NCBI GenBank assembly: GCA_019614645.1
Contig: JABWDB010000009.1
Coordinates: 9,095,501 to 9,159,500 of the forward strand
Source: Stratiolaelaps scimitus
Lineage: Eukaryota; Arthropoda; Arachnida; Mesostigmata; Laelapidae
Reading direction: 5' to 3'
Length of the DNA stretch: 64,000 bases
Shown here: positions 38,401-50,628 of the stretch, piece after piece
Layout: each line of letters opens with the position of its first letter
Numbering within the stretch: the stretch's first letter is position 1
The notes under the pieces: generated by a model
Databases searched by the model: none
Told to the model about the DNA's origin: nothing
Seen by the model: only the letters and a program-made list of their open reading frames with translations
Program-made: the position numbers and the translations under genes

Positions 38401-38607
38401 ACTATGCGTTGAGTTCGCGCGTTTGATTATGAAGTCGGCATTCTTCATCAACTCACTTTGACCTACCGAGAGCTATATGAATAATTGTACATATATATAT
38501 AAATATGGCAAAATTCTGGACAAGCAGGTAGCCAATACGATTAATAATAATGACACTTCTACCAATGTACAATGTAATAATACCTATACCACGGGACAAA
38601 AGCCTAT

Positions 38608-38640
38608 GGCGGTGGCGGTGGCGGCGGCGGCGGTAGCGGG
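38608..38640. repeat. GGC/GGT triplet tract, G-quadruplex-prone
   Basis: Ten triplets of GGC and GGT, then a G4 run. Four or more GG/GGG blocks are closely spaced on the plus strand. Confidence 0.8.
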
Positions 38641-40202
38641 GACAATACTAATGATGATACAACAACCAGTAATGAATGGGGATCTGTAGGTGAGTTCGTT
38701 CGATCGATCGATCGTTCGTTCTTTCTTACCTCGCATAAATAATCCTATTACAACTATGGCGTCCGCCTGACGGAACAGCAGTCGCGAGCGGAGTGGATTG
38801 GCGAGTAGATCATTTCCGTTAGCAGATGTCGACCGGACATCTTCCCAGCAGAGGGTAGTCGTAGAATAGACTATAATCGAGGTTGAGAGAGCGAGATAGA
38901 GAGAGACGAGCTCATCGTCAGTAGCAGCAGCAGCGGAGCGAGCAACGTGGTGAAGCTACGCCGCAGGGAAACCATCCTCTCATCACATTCGCTGCTGCCC
39001 TCTGTGCAGTCACTAGTCCTTGTATGCGGAAGCGCGGAAAGCGACTCAGAGAGAGAGAGAAAGAGAGAGATAGTTTCGAACATCGGACGGTGAAGCGGTA
39101 TGTTCCGAGAAATCCGAAGAGTGCTCGGACCAGGTACTGCTACGGTTAATATGATATATCTCCTTCATAGGAAATGTGTACAGGATAGAGCGCGAGAGAG
39201 AGAGAGAGAGCGTAGAGGCAGCGTAAACACAAGTGTCACATCCATGTTAACAGAGAACACGGAGCAGATATTCGCCAACGTTAGCTGGATGCTTCTCATT
39301 GCTGAGAGCAGGTATGGACGGCCCCAACGAGATGCAGGGCCATGCTTTATTGCGATACCCTCACCACAGGATGATAAATGAATTGTGGGCCATATTCGTA
39401 CCCTTGCAGTGTAGTGGTATGCCTCAGTGGTGCATACCGCCGTGCTAAGCTCTTTCATTTGTTCTATGCGTATGTGCGTTTGTTTTCGTTCTGGAAATAA
39501 GTTCCAACGTACTCTGTCCCGTTAGCAGTCCCGTGGACGAACAGAGTCGTATAGCATAAAAGTGAGTATGAAACTTCGATGTATCATAGTAGTTCTGCAA
39601 GAGGAATTGTCACTGGACTTTACCGTGACAGCTATACAATGGTCGGGAATGAGCTTTCAGTGAAGGGGTGGCAACAGCTCGTGTGTACGATGTCAATATA
39701 TGTACGCTGTTGTATGACAAAACCCATATGGTCGGTCTGTCCAGCCAGAAAATCGCTTGCAGAGCACTCGCCTCCCCCCGTGAACTGATTGCTCTGAGGC
39801 AGGCATCCTGGCTGTCAGTGTTGTGCTCCGATCAAGTTGCGTTGTCCGCCATTTACGCCACTTATCTATGGACGTCCTGTCGAGCTGCAGCTGGCAGTGC
39901 AGGCATCACCGGAAGCCAGGCTCGCTTCCGTTTCATTTTGACTCACCATCGTTGCCCATCGCACCGGGCCATATGCAGTGTTCGGCGGGCCACGTGCATC
40001 TTCGTTCGTACTTTCTCTCGGTGCACTGTAGCTGCCTATCCATCTGTGTGTTTGACGGGCCAAAAGGCGGGCCACCCCGGCTCGTCAAATTGCGGCATGC
40101 TTTTTTTCCCCTTTCTGATTACAGATTATTTCCTCTCCCAGACGTCAATGTTTTTGTTTCCTCTGTCCTCCTTCAACGCGTTCGCTATCTGTCTACTTGC
40201 AG

Positions 40203-40224
40203 CAGCTGCTGCTGCTGCTGCTGC
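40203..40224. repeat. (CTG)n microsatellite
   Basis: Seven CTG/GCT units, giving Ala or Leu runs in plus frames. Confidence 0.85.
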
Positions 40225-43079
40225 CGCTTTGATCCTGGCGTGCCACCTTCGTTGTGGCGCTTGCTCGTCATCGCGTACGCAGTGATCGCGTGAGCAGGAC
40301 CAGTCGCTCGTGAGCGTCTTAGCCGCTGGATCGCCGGAACAACGAATACGAGGAGCAGAGCGACGTGGGACCGACGACCGAACCGAAATGAAATGGGGCC
40401 ACAGAGCAGAGAGGGGGCGTATGATTTTGATCGGGCAGAAAAGGCAGAACGATACGCACCGGTAGCAGCAGCAGCATCGACCGGACATGTGCCCTTCACG
40501 CTCCACAGGACGATTAGGGCATCTGGGTCTGGCCTGGAATAACCACAACAAACGCAAAGTATCGAGGCGAGGTCTATGGACAATGCACGCGTGTCATTGC
40601 GATGCGATCCCAGTGGCTGCGCGGCCTCAGGGCAGTGCCGCGCGCCGTCTTCGGCGCCACTATCCGCTACATCCGATTGGATCCGCAGCTGGATCGGAGG
40701 GTCAGGGGTCCAGCCACCCGTCGTCTGTCACGGTGTTCTTCCTGCCAAGCAACGGCAGTCAGTCCCAGCGAGCGAGTGAACAAGAGAGCCAAAGACCTTC
40801 GTGCGTACCGTCGGGTGAGGTGAAGGCACGCCACGCGATTTCCTTTTCCCATTAACAGGGAGGCGGGGCTGGGACCCCGTGGGGCGGGAGACCGCTGTGG
40901 GGGTACCGCGATGTCAAATGTAGGCCCGAGCAGCCGAAATAGAACAAAAGAGGACGGCGAAGGCGGTGGAGAACAGGGCGAAGATAGAAAAATCATTAGT
41001 AAACTGAGACAGCCCCCGTCTTTGCTCTACGGACGATAACCCCATAGAAGGCGACTGCTAGCTTTGTTCTTCTCCCCTCTGCACCCCTCAGCTTCTCTCC
41101 GATTAAGGCTTCGGATTTCGTTTTGCTTGCCATTTCGTCTGGCTGCTGCGGGAGAGACTCGATCAGCTTGCAGCGCGAGGCACCCTGATGGTGATAGCAG
41201 AAATCGTGTGGACAATACATAGTTCGGTTGGATCGTTTGGCGGCTACCATGCTGGGTGTGCGTTTCCAGCTGTCGACCTAAAAAGCGAGGTTATTCTTGC
41301 TTACGTGTCATCTGGTTCGGTTAGAGCACAACCGGTGGGCATGTGGCGCTAGGTACAACGGATGTTCATTTGCCAGGGGTAGTGAGGATGCTTCTCGGAA
41401 AAGGCTCGCCAATAGCACAGCAAGGTACCACAAGGAGACAAGGTTCGGGTTTTCCCAGATCATCCCACACATGAGAGATGTGAATGAGATAGCGTCGTCG
41501 GGCGCGTTCGCTCATGACCACTCGCACCGCGGCCAGTAGCCATGATATGAGACACCTCGGCCGGTGTCCTCAAATGCCCCATCTCAATCCCTGATGTAGC
41601 CAATTTTTTGCCAAACTGACACGTCCCTTCCGGAAATCATGTCTCTTAGGCTTTCTGTGAACCTTGTCGGTTCCCGGCAAGCTGGCCGCCGCAACTTGAC
41701 ATCCTGACTCAATCTTCAATCAGCCGAGCTCAGCTCAACGGCAGATAGCTGCTCCCCGTGCCGAAAATGGCAGTGGTTAACGGAGTATCGCTTTCCTGCT
41801 ACTCTGCCTTTCTTCCGAAGAATAGACCTAAAGCGGTCCGTAGCGCGGCCCGCAGCAACACAGAGATAAAGTGACGTGAAAACCCTCTCGCGAAGGTTCA
41901 ATTTGGCTCGCCGACGTTACTCTTCACAACGACAGAAAGGAGAAAGCTGCCTCGACACACGCATGAGTTATATCAACTATACGACAAACACAAAGAGAAC
42001 ATGCTCTGCTAGCAAATTCTTGTTGGTCTGTTTAGGTTGTCGCTGTTGAAGCCAGTCGTCTTAACCACGATCTTTGTTCCTCAGCCCTCGCCTGAGGAAG
42101 CTTCACAAGAGGACCTTGTCAACCTGTGATGCACTCTCGTGTCTCGTTCCATTCAGTCTATATGACCATAAACCCCCAGTGAGCATTTTCTGTCGCAAGG
42201 CATTGACGCCTGCGAGAGCCGGACCCAGCCAAAATCTACATGCATTTAACTCTAAGTAGAGCGTAAGCCAGCTTCTAACGGGGCGCACGAATGAGAGAAC
42301 TATGAACAATATACGAAAAAATGTCGTGTTTCGGTGGAAACCTCAGTTCCTGCTCGTAACATACAGTAATATAATAATAACCATCGTCGCACAACCATAA
42401 TTAATATTCGAGGGTTAATGAGTGATCGTATAATCGTTGTTATAGCAGTGGTGATAGTCGAAGTACTAATAGCGCTTGCCCAAGTAACATCATATCCGGA
42501 GTCACGAAGCAAAGAGAGAAATAGTGCCCGGCCATAGAGGCCGCCATGAAAAGACAGCTGACGGCCGGTTATGGAACGAGAAGTTGGAGCGCTGATTATT
42601 TTCCCGCATTCAAACTAACGTAGCAAACCAATGCTTGCGCTATTATACAATAATAAGCTGGTATTGTATCAACGGCCAGTGTTAACGAACAACAAGCAAG
42701 ACGACACGAGATAGGAAGTCAGCAGGATCGCTTAGATTTTTGGCATTTTAGCAGCCTGTGTGCCTGCTTGCAACACTTCCGCATGCCTCTGTGTGGACGG
42801 CAGGATATTATTATATATATGTATGTGCTTACCAGCTTGCAGCCATTTGTGTGCATGTGTATAAACACACAAGAGAAGTACACGCAGACAGCCAGATGGA
42901 TAGATAGACTGGGACGAACCCACGTACACAAATGCAGTCAGCCATGGCTCGCGCATAGTGTACAGAGCCCAGCAGAGACCCCTCGTCTCGCGGCCAGACA
43001 ACCAGAAACAGCGGCTTAGGAGGAAGAACGGCGGATCTTGCGGCTAGAGAGACTGAGGCCCCTGTGTGAGTATCCATCC

Positions 43080-44280
43080 AACGTCCTTTTCGTCAGTGTT
43101 TCTTGCAGACTCTGGCTGAGGGCACTGCCGAACTCCAGTCGGCTTCATTCACCCACAATCGGTCGTGCGTTAGCCGGCCAGCTTAGCGTTCACGGGCCGA
43201 CTAGAGACTAGTGCTGAGGGTCCAATGTCGACGGGTGGCCCGCCTTCTCTAGCCGGCCTTCCCAGCTTGTCCCAGGGGACGTTCGTTCGCGGACGTTTTT
43301 GTGTGAAGTGAGGGCGAGGGACTCGCGCAAGGAGGCGAAGCAGAAACGGGAAGGCCGGGGAAAACGCGGGAGTTCGGGGCCCGACAGGATGTGGATCGCT
43401 ACTGTGAGAGTCTGCGTGTGCTCGCCACATGAGCAGCCCGCTACCGGCGCCGCCATCCCCAACAAAGCCGCCCTCCAAGACTCCCTTGTAGCTCCTTACA
43501 CATCCCCGGTGACTCCGGACGGTTCGTGGAGCCCCTTTCGTTTGTTCGATCTCCGAAACCCTGCGCATCCCACCTCTAACCCCACCTTCAGTATCTTGTA
43601 CTCCCATCGTTTTCAGTAAGTGTGCTGCCCTTTTAGTTAGGCCCTCTGCCCCGCCAACCAACTGGCCTGCTCTGGTGTACCCCTATTGCCACTGGCGATC
43701 CCTCGTCGCGACCCCCCCCCCCCCGCCTCCGTCTCCTGGCCCCGTGCTGTCATACTGCCGTTGCGACGTAGCGGTTACAGCTACCGAACGCCCGCGCCGC
43801 TCCAATTAATTGCAACTCTCTTCGGGGAACAGCATCCCTCTCTCTCGCTCTTCTCTCTCTCTCTCTGAGAGGAGCAAGAGACTTCCGCTCCCATAGCTCC
43901 CATCGTTCCTTGCCAGCCCGAGCGCCTGACCACCCGCCCGCCCGCCCGCCGGGTCTTTCGTTGTACGACTCTGCCTCGAGACCGCTGCCGTCGGATGTTC
44001 GGCCTTCGGTCTTAATTTACCCCCATGAGCCCCAACGCCCTTAGCAGCCCGAGCCCGGGCAAACGAACCTTTGCGAACAGGCAAAGGCTGCTCTGTATAG
44101 TGTGAGTGGATCGGTACATTACAGACCAGCACTCCGCAGTCAACGTCGACTGCTGCTGCCAATCCTGCCTGCTCCCGGTCTTTCATCGACGTCACCATAC
44201 TTCCGCCTCAGCCGACGATCGTTCGGTCGCCGGTAGTTCTCCTGGAAAACCCTTCTTCTAGCAGCAACCCCCCGCCCCCC
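43080..44280. promoter_or_regulatory. GC- and CpG-rich region ending in a donor-like site; candidate promoter or first exon
   Basis: C-rich sequence with C13 at 43712-43724, a (CT)n run at about 43850-43865 and (CCCG)n at about 43936-43951. It ends in cccccctg|gtgagttacg, a good 5' splice-site match with the cut after 44280. No coding similarity is seen on either strand. It could be an upstream first exon of MARCHF5 (about 6.7 kb upstream) or unrelated. Confidence 0.25.
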
Positions 44281-44311
44281 TGGTGAGTTACGAGGTTATG
44301 AAGTCAGCAAG

Positions 44312-44340
44312 AAGGCGGGGGCGGCGGCGGCCCCCGCCTT
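44312..44340. repeat. Perfect 11-bp GC-rich inverted repeat
   Basis: Arms aaggcgggggc (44312-44322) and gcccccgcctt (44330-44340) enclose a 7-nt loop. In RNA this would be a very stable hairpin, about 30 nt after the donor-like site at 44281. Confidence 0.85.
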
Positions 44341-45035
44341 TCGAAGCCGCATCCGTATCTAGATATCATCGTGGGCCACCCAGCATCACATACTATACAT
44401 GTGAGGGGACAGCCGCCGCAGGCCGTCCACAGACCAGATGCAGTCCGACATGCAGTACGTGTATGGAGAGCACACGGGCAGCTCGGACGCCCCTTCTTTT
44501 CGAATCGGCTCGACGGCCACACACACACACACATACATACACACACTCACTCGAACGGCTTAGTAGCGCTCATGCGGCGAAAGGGATCACCACGAAGTGA
44601 ATGAGAAGTTCGGATCGAGCAGCAGTGGCAGCGACAGCGGACTTCGTAGTGGGTGTAGCAAAGACAGCTAGCCCCCAACCAGAGGGTGAGACCAGCGAGT
44701 ATGGGGCGACAGCAAAAGCACCCCCACCCCCCTTCGACGTCTTAATGTCCTGCTACAGCCAACTTCTACTCACTCATCCAGTGACCACTGAGCGCGCTGA
44801 GTACATATACCAGACTAGATATACTGATCCACTCTGTCGTCTCTCGGGCCCGGCCCGACGCGGCACCCAGTCCTAGCCATTTCATTCTAATATATAATAG
44901 CAGTCTAGTGCGCGTTATGGTGCAGCTGCCAGAAAGAAAGAGAGAAACTTTTACTTGAGAGTTGTTATGAGAAGGCCGACAAAAAACGCGTTAGTTACTA
45001 TGACTCACACTGTCTAAATGGCTGTAATACAGCAA

Positions 45036-45038
<3 letters not shown>

Positions 45039-45067
<29 letters not shown>
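45039..45067. repeat. (TA)n microsatellite
   Basis: About fourteen perfect TA units. Confidence 0.92.
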
Positions 45068-45070
<3 letters not shown>

Positions 45071-46160
45071 GTGCGTGGCGCACATAAGGCCGCAAAATAG
45101 ACATAACAAGGCGCCCTCTGATATGGCCACCATCTTTCTAGGTAATGTGACTTTTTGTTAGAAAGCGGGTGTACATTTTGAAAGCGACACACAAGCCGAC
45201 ATATAGAAAAAGTGACAGAATGTACATGGTACGCACTTTGAAAATATGTGAAGCTTTCAGGGGGACGAAACAACAAGGATGAAGATTCATATGACGAATC
45301 ACTCCGGTGTCCAGGGCAATTTGCGCTAGCGAATAGTGGGTAGATGTTTTCGTACTGTAGTTACGTTGAACAGAAGAGCAAGAATGTATTTGTATATATA
45401 TATATATATATATTATGCACAAGAAAATTGATAGAAAGGTTGCTGTTGTTGCAATTATTTTTGCATCCACTTCAAGTAATAGATAGTGCAACATCTCGGA
45501 TATCCGCATCGTCCCTCTCCACTGCCCAGGTCGTAAAGGCTATCTACCGCGTATTGATAGTAATCATATTCGCACCGCTGGAAAGCGGGCGAGCATGTGA
45601 CAGCTGTGCTCCTCGCGCTGCTGTCAGGTCTCCCTTGAACGCTCGAACTTGAATCAACGCGAGCAGCTGCAGCAGCAGCAGCAGTGAGCTTATCCTGACC
45701 CTGTTTCGTCGCTTGACTACGCACAGACAGAGCGAGAGCGACCGTATCTGACGTGACTTGTCTGGCCCACCCGAACGCCAGCCTACGCCGAACGCCCTCG
45801 TTGCTCTGCGGCCCCGCGAACACAGCCCTGCAGTGAGGCATCGACACAGACGCACACCCATGCCCATATCCCCGCACAGCAGTGTGTGTCCTGAACCAGT
45901 GTCCTGAACAGCGCGGCCTTCTGCTAGAACACAGGGTGCCACTGGCGCGGCTTTTGCATGGGATCGCTGTCCGCTGCGCGATCCCCTCCTGCATTCGCTG
46001 CTAATGTTATTCCGTAAATAGAAGATACAACGGAGGATTAACGAGGTGAAGCGACATCTAGTGAGTGAGAACAAATAATAGGGCGAAAACGGCCCTCGAT
46101 GGCCTTACCATGGCTAAATGAAACTATTCACTCTGCAAGTGATTGAACAAGGTCCCTCCG

Positions 46161-46169
46161 AGGTGAGTG
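46161..46169 (+). promoter_or_regulatory. Consensus 5' splice site
   Basis: The sequence ccgag|gtgagtga matches the donor consensus closely. It is on the gene strand, 4.83 kb before the MARCHF5 acceptor at 50990, and follows CpG-rich sequence, so it is a reasonable candidate for the end of an untranslated MARCHF5 exon. A single site match is weak evidence. Confidence 0.3.
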
Positions 46170-46361
46170 ATAGACGTGTGGCCATTACTGACTAGTGGGC
46201 GAGTGTTCTATGGAGAGATCGAATAGATAGAGAGGTAGAGAGAAGGCCAAAGTGGTGGGAGCCATGAGACGAACACTGCTTTAGCTGTACGCAGTGTCCG
46301 AGATCTTCGCGGCCAGCCGTCTGCATATGTACTATATATATATCGAAGGAAATCATATCGA

Positions 46362-46430
46362 CCTCGCTGTGCAGAGGCAGAGAGGCAATGTCATCGCCTT
46401 CCTCGGAACGATGTCGGCCCCGGTCCCCCT
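46362..46430 (+). repeat. Short dispersed repeat, copy A
   Basis: The first 38 bases (46362-46399) are identical to 60447-60484. Similarity continues with substitutions and a small indel to about 46430. One frame reads LAVQRQRGNVIAFLGTM. The first mismatch changes TTC to TCC. A decayed protein-coding mobile element is the likely source, but I cannot name the family. Confidence 0.7.
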
Positions 46431-47486
46431 AACTAATCCACCCCCCCCCCCAAATAATGCCTAATTATTGTATGTTTCGAATGAACCACGAAATCACTTT
46501 GCCATATCGACCTTGACAGTCTTTAAATGACGGCGCGATGATTCAACCAAGCATACGCAGCAGCGTTCGACAGACGGCCGCGATTTATCAAGCACAGGTT
46601 TTTCCCGATTGGATTTTATACAGAATAGGTGTGCAGTGTGTAGACGTTGGTGGTCAGCTGGTCGCCGTAATTCCACCGGTCTGACCGTTCAATTCGAGTG
46701 CATTGTTTCATCACGGCAGAGGAGTGCCCATAGACTGCTGATAAATAGAGCACGTCGAGGGTATGGTGGCTTCAACGAGAGCAGCTCGGAACTGAACTTT
46801 CCTGACCTTCACGTGCCTTGCGCCGACTTTAAATGACCGCTCATTCGAGCGGGCTGCTTGACTTCGCGTCCATTGTCACGGATGATGAAGAGGCTATCTC
46901 GAGTACAAGTAGAACCGAAGAAATCGTTGTATTACACCCGAGTGCTTGAAAGCAAACCTCTCAGAGTGCTCGGTGGACCTTAAACGTTTAGCGAGCGAGC
47001 GAGGCTAAATAAAGCCTTTTACCGGGGGGGGCGCCGGCTAACCCGATAGGTACCCACCATTCGAGACGCTCCGCTGCACTAGGCAAACAGCTGTGTCCCG
47101 TAGATTCGACTCTCGCTGTGGGGTGTCCAATGGCCGACGGCCGAGAATATAGTGATGATAGCGAATAATCAGCTCATACACATGTATATGTCCGAGTATA
47201 ATTTAATCTGCCAACAGCACATCTCCCTTCGGCAGCGTAGCGTATGGAAATTTGAGATGTATCATTATTTTTAGCTTCTTGTTATTACCCCATTATCGTA
47301 TTGTGCCGCTAGCTCGCTTGATGGACAGTGTTTGTGGACGGACAGCTGTTTTATTTCGTCTCGGCGTCTGGGGGGGGGGGCGGAGGGTTTAGCCCGCGGG
47401 TGGGGGTTGGCTTACCAGCTATTATATCTCCATGCACCGGTCCTGACCGTCACTGGTCGTGATATTTCGACATGGCACTCGAGCGC

Positions 47487-47534
47487 TGCCACGATAACAG
47501 TGGCACAGCTCTAAATTTAGCCTTAAATTTAGAG
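47487..47534. repeat. Two adjacent perfect stem-loops
   Basis: The first has arms tgccac and gtggca (47487-47492 and 47500-47505) with a 7-nt loop. The second, four nucleotides later, has 11-bp arms ctctaaattta and taaatttagag (47509-47519 and 47524-47534) with a 4-nt loop. Confidence 0.8.
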
Positions 47535-47871
47535 GTTCGCTGCGTGCTCGCCGGCCGGCGCTTTCATTTACCACGTTTAGCTATGTAACGCTATGCAACG
47601 CCGCTCTTTGTGTGTGTGCGTGTGTGTGTGTCTCGATACTCGGACTCGATGTTTCGGCAGAGGGAAGATCCTATATCTAATCACTGCACGTCATCCCAGT
47701 AGCCGGTGTGTTATTACAGGATAATTAAAACGTATGAACTTAAGCGAGTTCCACATATCGTCTCAGATACGGTTTCGCCGAAATACAGTTAGCGGACACT
47801 TTGTACACGAAGTGTACGAATCGGCACACTATTTTCAATAGCGAAGTATGTTGAATGAGATTTTCATGAGA

Positions 47872-47897
47872 TTTTTTGTTTAAGTTTAAACAAAAAA
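47872..47897. repeat. AT-rich near-perfect palindrome, 12-bp arms
   Basis: Arms ttttttgtttaa and ttaaacaaaaaa flank a 2-nt centre. The right arm runs on into further A residues. It lies about 60 bp before a strong splice acceptor. Confidence 0.85.
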
Positions 47898-47956
47898 AAA
47901 AATTTGAAATTAAATAACATTTGAATACAATTTGCTTTAAATTTGTTTATTTTCAG

Positions 47957-48011
47957 CTAGCATGTCCCGAATACGTCCTGCGCTAAAGGCTAGGCTCGCT
48001 TAAGTGTTACC
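47957..48011 (+). other. Candidate 55-nt untranslated exon
   Basis: The acceptor tttgtttattttcag (cut after 47956) is followed 55 nt later by acc|gtaagatt (cut after 48011), a fair donor. The enclosed sequence has an ATG with a 13-codon frame that stops inside it. It lies on the MARCHF5 strand about 3 kb upstream and could be a small 5' UTR exon. Only site quality supports it. Confidence 0.2.
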
Positions 48012-50159
48012 GTAAGATTAGAAGTGCGTCGTCTCGTTCGACAGGCTATGTAACATATTTTAATTTTGATTACTCTAATTTAAGGGAATAACTATCTTTT
48101 CTTTAAGAGATTGGGACGTGCCACCTCAACTCAGTAGTCCTCTTGTACCGCTCAGAGGTAGATCTGCATAATGTAGATGCGGCATATATGTACCTCTGCT
48201 GGTCCCGAAATATTTATGGTCCAAGCTTGCATGCTCTCAGCCAAATGTACCATTCGCCATCATAGACTAACTAATTCCCTATCCCAGCATCGATGGGCAC
48301 TGTCACAGGTTTGCCATGTTATTTCGGCGGCGATATTCACCGCGTATGCGGTCATTCCAGGCATCTATGATACTACTCGAGATCTGTACCGAATGGAATA
48401 GATTGACTTTTGGCTGGGAACCTCACAGAACAAGCAGTTCTGCTCCAGAGTGGCCGCACGATTGCGACCGAGCCCCCGGGGGGGGGGGTACCAAGGGGGT
48501 GACCTTTCTGTCAGTTGACGGTCAGGCCACAGCTTCGGGTCGGCCGAGTGATTTCTGTAACAAAGCTGTTCTTCTTCCAGCTGCTGACAGCGACAGGTAG
48601 CTGATTGAATTAAATTTTTATGCTTATACTAGCTAGGCTGGCTGTTCCTGTCGTCTTCGCTGACTTAGCCAGACTGGCCGGTCCTCAGCGTGCTCAGAGC
48701 TACTATATCCCTTCATTCTGGATGACGGTACATGGCCCTGGCAAAGCCAGATACTTCTGCGCTCTCTCCTATAATATCGCCTGCCTGCTATTGGATATCT
48801 TTTCGGGTGGACCATGGCCAGGAATGGCGAACCATCACCTCCTCGATCAATACCTAAACGTAACAGAATATCGACAGAAATAAGGTGGGGCCAAATTTAC
48901 TAGATTTCTTGTTGTCCTTCCGTCACATCAGCAGACTCGTGGAACACTCGACGAGACGGCCGATAAGGATTGTTTTTGGCCGAAGACCTTTTTGGAAACT
49001 GTGTCAACATTTTGCGCTCGATCCGAGCAGTTTCTTTTTCGTTTCATGCGATACTTGACGAATTGTGCCGGACGGGGCGGGGATGTTCGAAATAAGTCAC
49101 CCATTGCGTGCTTCCTATTGGAGTCGTGGTTCGTCGGGTCAATACGGCATCATCTTGTCCCGATTCCGACGTTAAATGAGGGGAGCACTGATCGCGGTCG
49201 AGTGCACTCGTCCACCTTTGAGAGGTTCAGCGCATTGGGTTGGACCACCTTCGGACTATCTTCGAAAACCTCTGCGATTTTAAGGCAGTGCAAATCTTAG
49301 TGCGATCCACCTCTCTCTATCTCTCTCTCTATGGAATTCTACAGCGCGATCAGCGAATGATCTGATTGATCATTTCACTCACGTCCCTAGTGACGATCGT
49401 GCCGGCCGCTTCTATTGCGCTATGGCTCTAGATTATAATTTCCTATTTTCATGATTGACCTTCCACCTTCCTCCCGGAGACACAGGCACACACGCTTCTG
49501 CTTGCTGCTCCTACCGCTGCTACCTCTGTTGGAATTCGCACCCTTATTTTTCGGCCCATTGCCTTCTAATCGAGGTCTGAGGTAATGCCCCGGTATATCG
49601 ACTTAATGAACACTGCTCGACCCCAACGCCGCCTCTCAAGGCTTCGCTCTCCCCTTAACGGAAGTATACTGCGCCTAAGAGCTCTATTGCATGAGGAGTC
49701 TATTACCCCAGATGGTGGTGATCTAACGACCGACCTATCGAAAAATGGGGCTTCGCAACTTCTCGGACAACGAGATCGAATCATGCTTAGATAATATCCA
49801 CAGAATTCCATTGAGTGGACAGTGGCACTTACTCGAAGCTGGTGGGGGGGTGGTGGTGCTGCTGGTAGCACTATGGGGAGAGTTTTCAATCAGTTATTAT
49901 AAAGCTATTTAAAGGGAGTAGGCTCCACCTGTACGCCCCGAGAAGTCTAACGAGGCCACTTAGAATAATTTTCGAGATATGATGTAGTTGTTTGGCCGAC
50001 TCGAAAATGGGCCCAAACGTAGACAAATGCGAACGAGTTCTGCATATGAGCTCATTAGTCATCTGTGGTGTCAGACAAGAGGAGGGCCATTAAGAATCAG
50101 GAAAGAGTGCGCATTGCAAACCATACGTAACCCACAGTTGCCAGTGCAACTTATTTTAA
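48012..50159. other. Non-coding stretch, no gene recognised
   Basis: Contains G11 at 48478-48488 and a small (CT)n run near 49311-49331. Frames of 87-107 codons have no recognisable content. Confidence 0.5.
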
Positions 50160-50193
50160 TCTCTTCCTCTCTCTCTTTCTCTTGTTTTTCTAG
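50160..50193 (+). promoter_or_regulatory. Strong 3' splice-site-like sequence
   Basis: An uninterrupted pyrimidine-rich tract of about 30 nt (50160-50190) ends in TAG at 50191-50193, followed by agg. It is one of the best acceptor matches in the window and is on the MARCHF5 strand. No donor could be paired with it convincingly. Confidence 0.3.
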
Positions 50194-50607
50194 AGGACAA
50201 AGCAATAGCATCTACAATAGCCAGTCATATGTATCATGTATAATGGCCTATGGCTCAGTGCTGACTGTTAACTCAAAGTTGTCGAACTTAATGGCGAAGG
50301 GGCCGATCATCCAACAATGAAACGCTCGCAGAAATCGAAACACTGGCCGATGCATTTGCAACCTCTGAGAGAGAGAGAGAGAAGTTTGTTGGTCCATGTT
50401 GTCATCACTTGCAATGATTTGTCCCTAAACCAGCAGGATTGTCTCGTCCGAATTAGAATACCGAACATAGAAGCCGGATAGCATAGTCCTAGACATAGTG
50501 GAAAGAGAAGTCGAATATAAGCTGAAGAGTACATTCACAAACCTATGTCCTATACGAAATAGCTGACATAAGCTGAGATAATAGATAAAGAGGAAATTCA
50601 GAGAGAC

Positions 50608-50628
50608 ATATATATATATATATATATA
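50608..50628. repeat. (TA)n microsatellite
   Basis: About ten TA units, 360 bp before the MARCHF5 acceptor. A shorter TA tract lies at 50880-50892. Confidence 0.85.

Larger units (their letters stand above)
35491..43079. other. Long non-coding stretch with simple repeats
   Basis: I recognise no gene. Frames of 100-205 codons around 39668-40583 overlap on both strands in GC-rich sequence with a (CTG)n run. A stem-loop with 7-bp arms occurs near 39415-39437 (ggtatgc/gcatacc). Homopolymer G11 lies at 36984-36994. A donor-like sequence tgtag|gtgagttc occurs near 38690. Confidence 0.5.
44341..46361. other. Non-coding stretch with microsatellites
   Basis: It holds (CA)n at 44519-44548, (TA)n at 45039-45067 and 45392-45413, and a CAG run near 45669-45683. 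Frames of 120-179 codons on the minus strand between 45138 and 46074 overlap each other and resemble nothing I know. A strong donor-like sequence (ccgag|gtgagtga) cuts after 46160. Confidence 0.5.
46431..47955. other. Non-coding stretch with stem-loops
   Basis: It holds C11 (46441-46451), G11 (47370-47380), a (TG)n run near 47609-47630 and the stem-loops listed separately. No gene is seen. Confidence 0.5.

Noticed and set aside
39668..40285. 205-codon plus-strand frame with an Ala run
   Set aside because: The Ala run is a (CTG)n by-product, and frames on the other strand are equally long over the same bases.
45455..46074. 179- and 176-codon overlapping minus-strand frames
   Set aside because: Two different frames are open over the same GC-rich DNA and neither resembles a protein I know.
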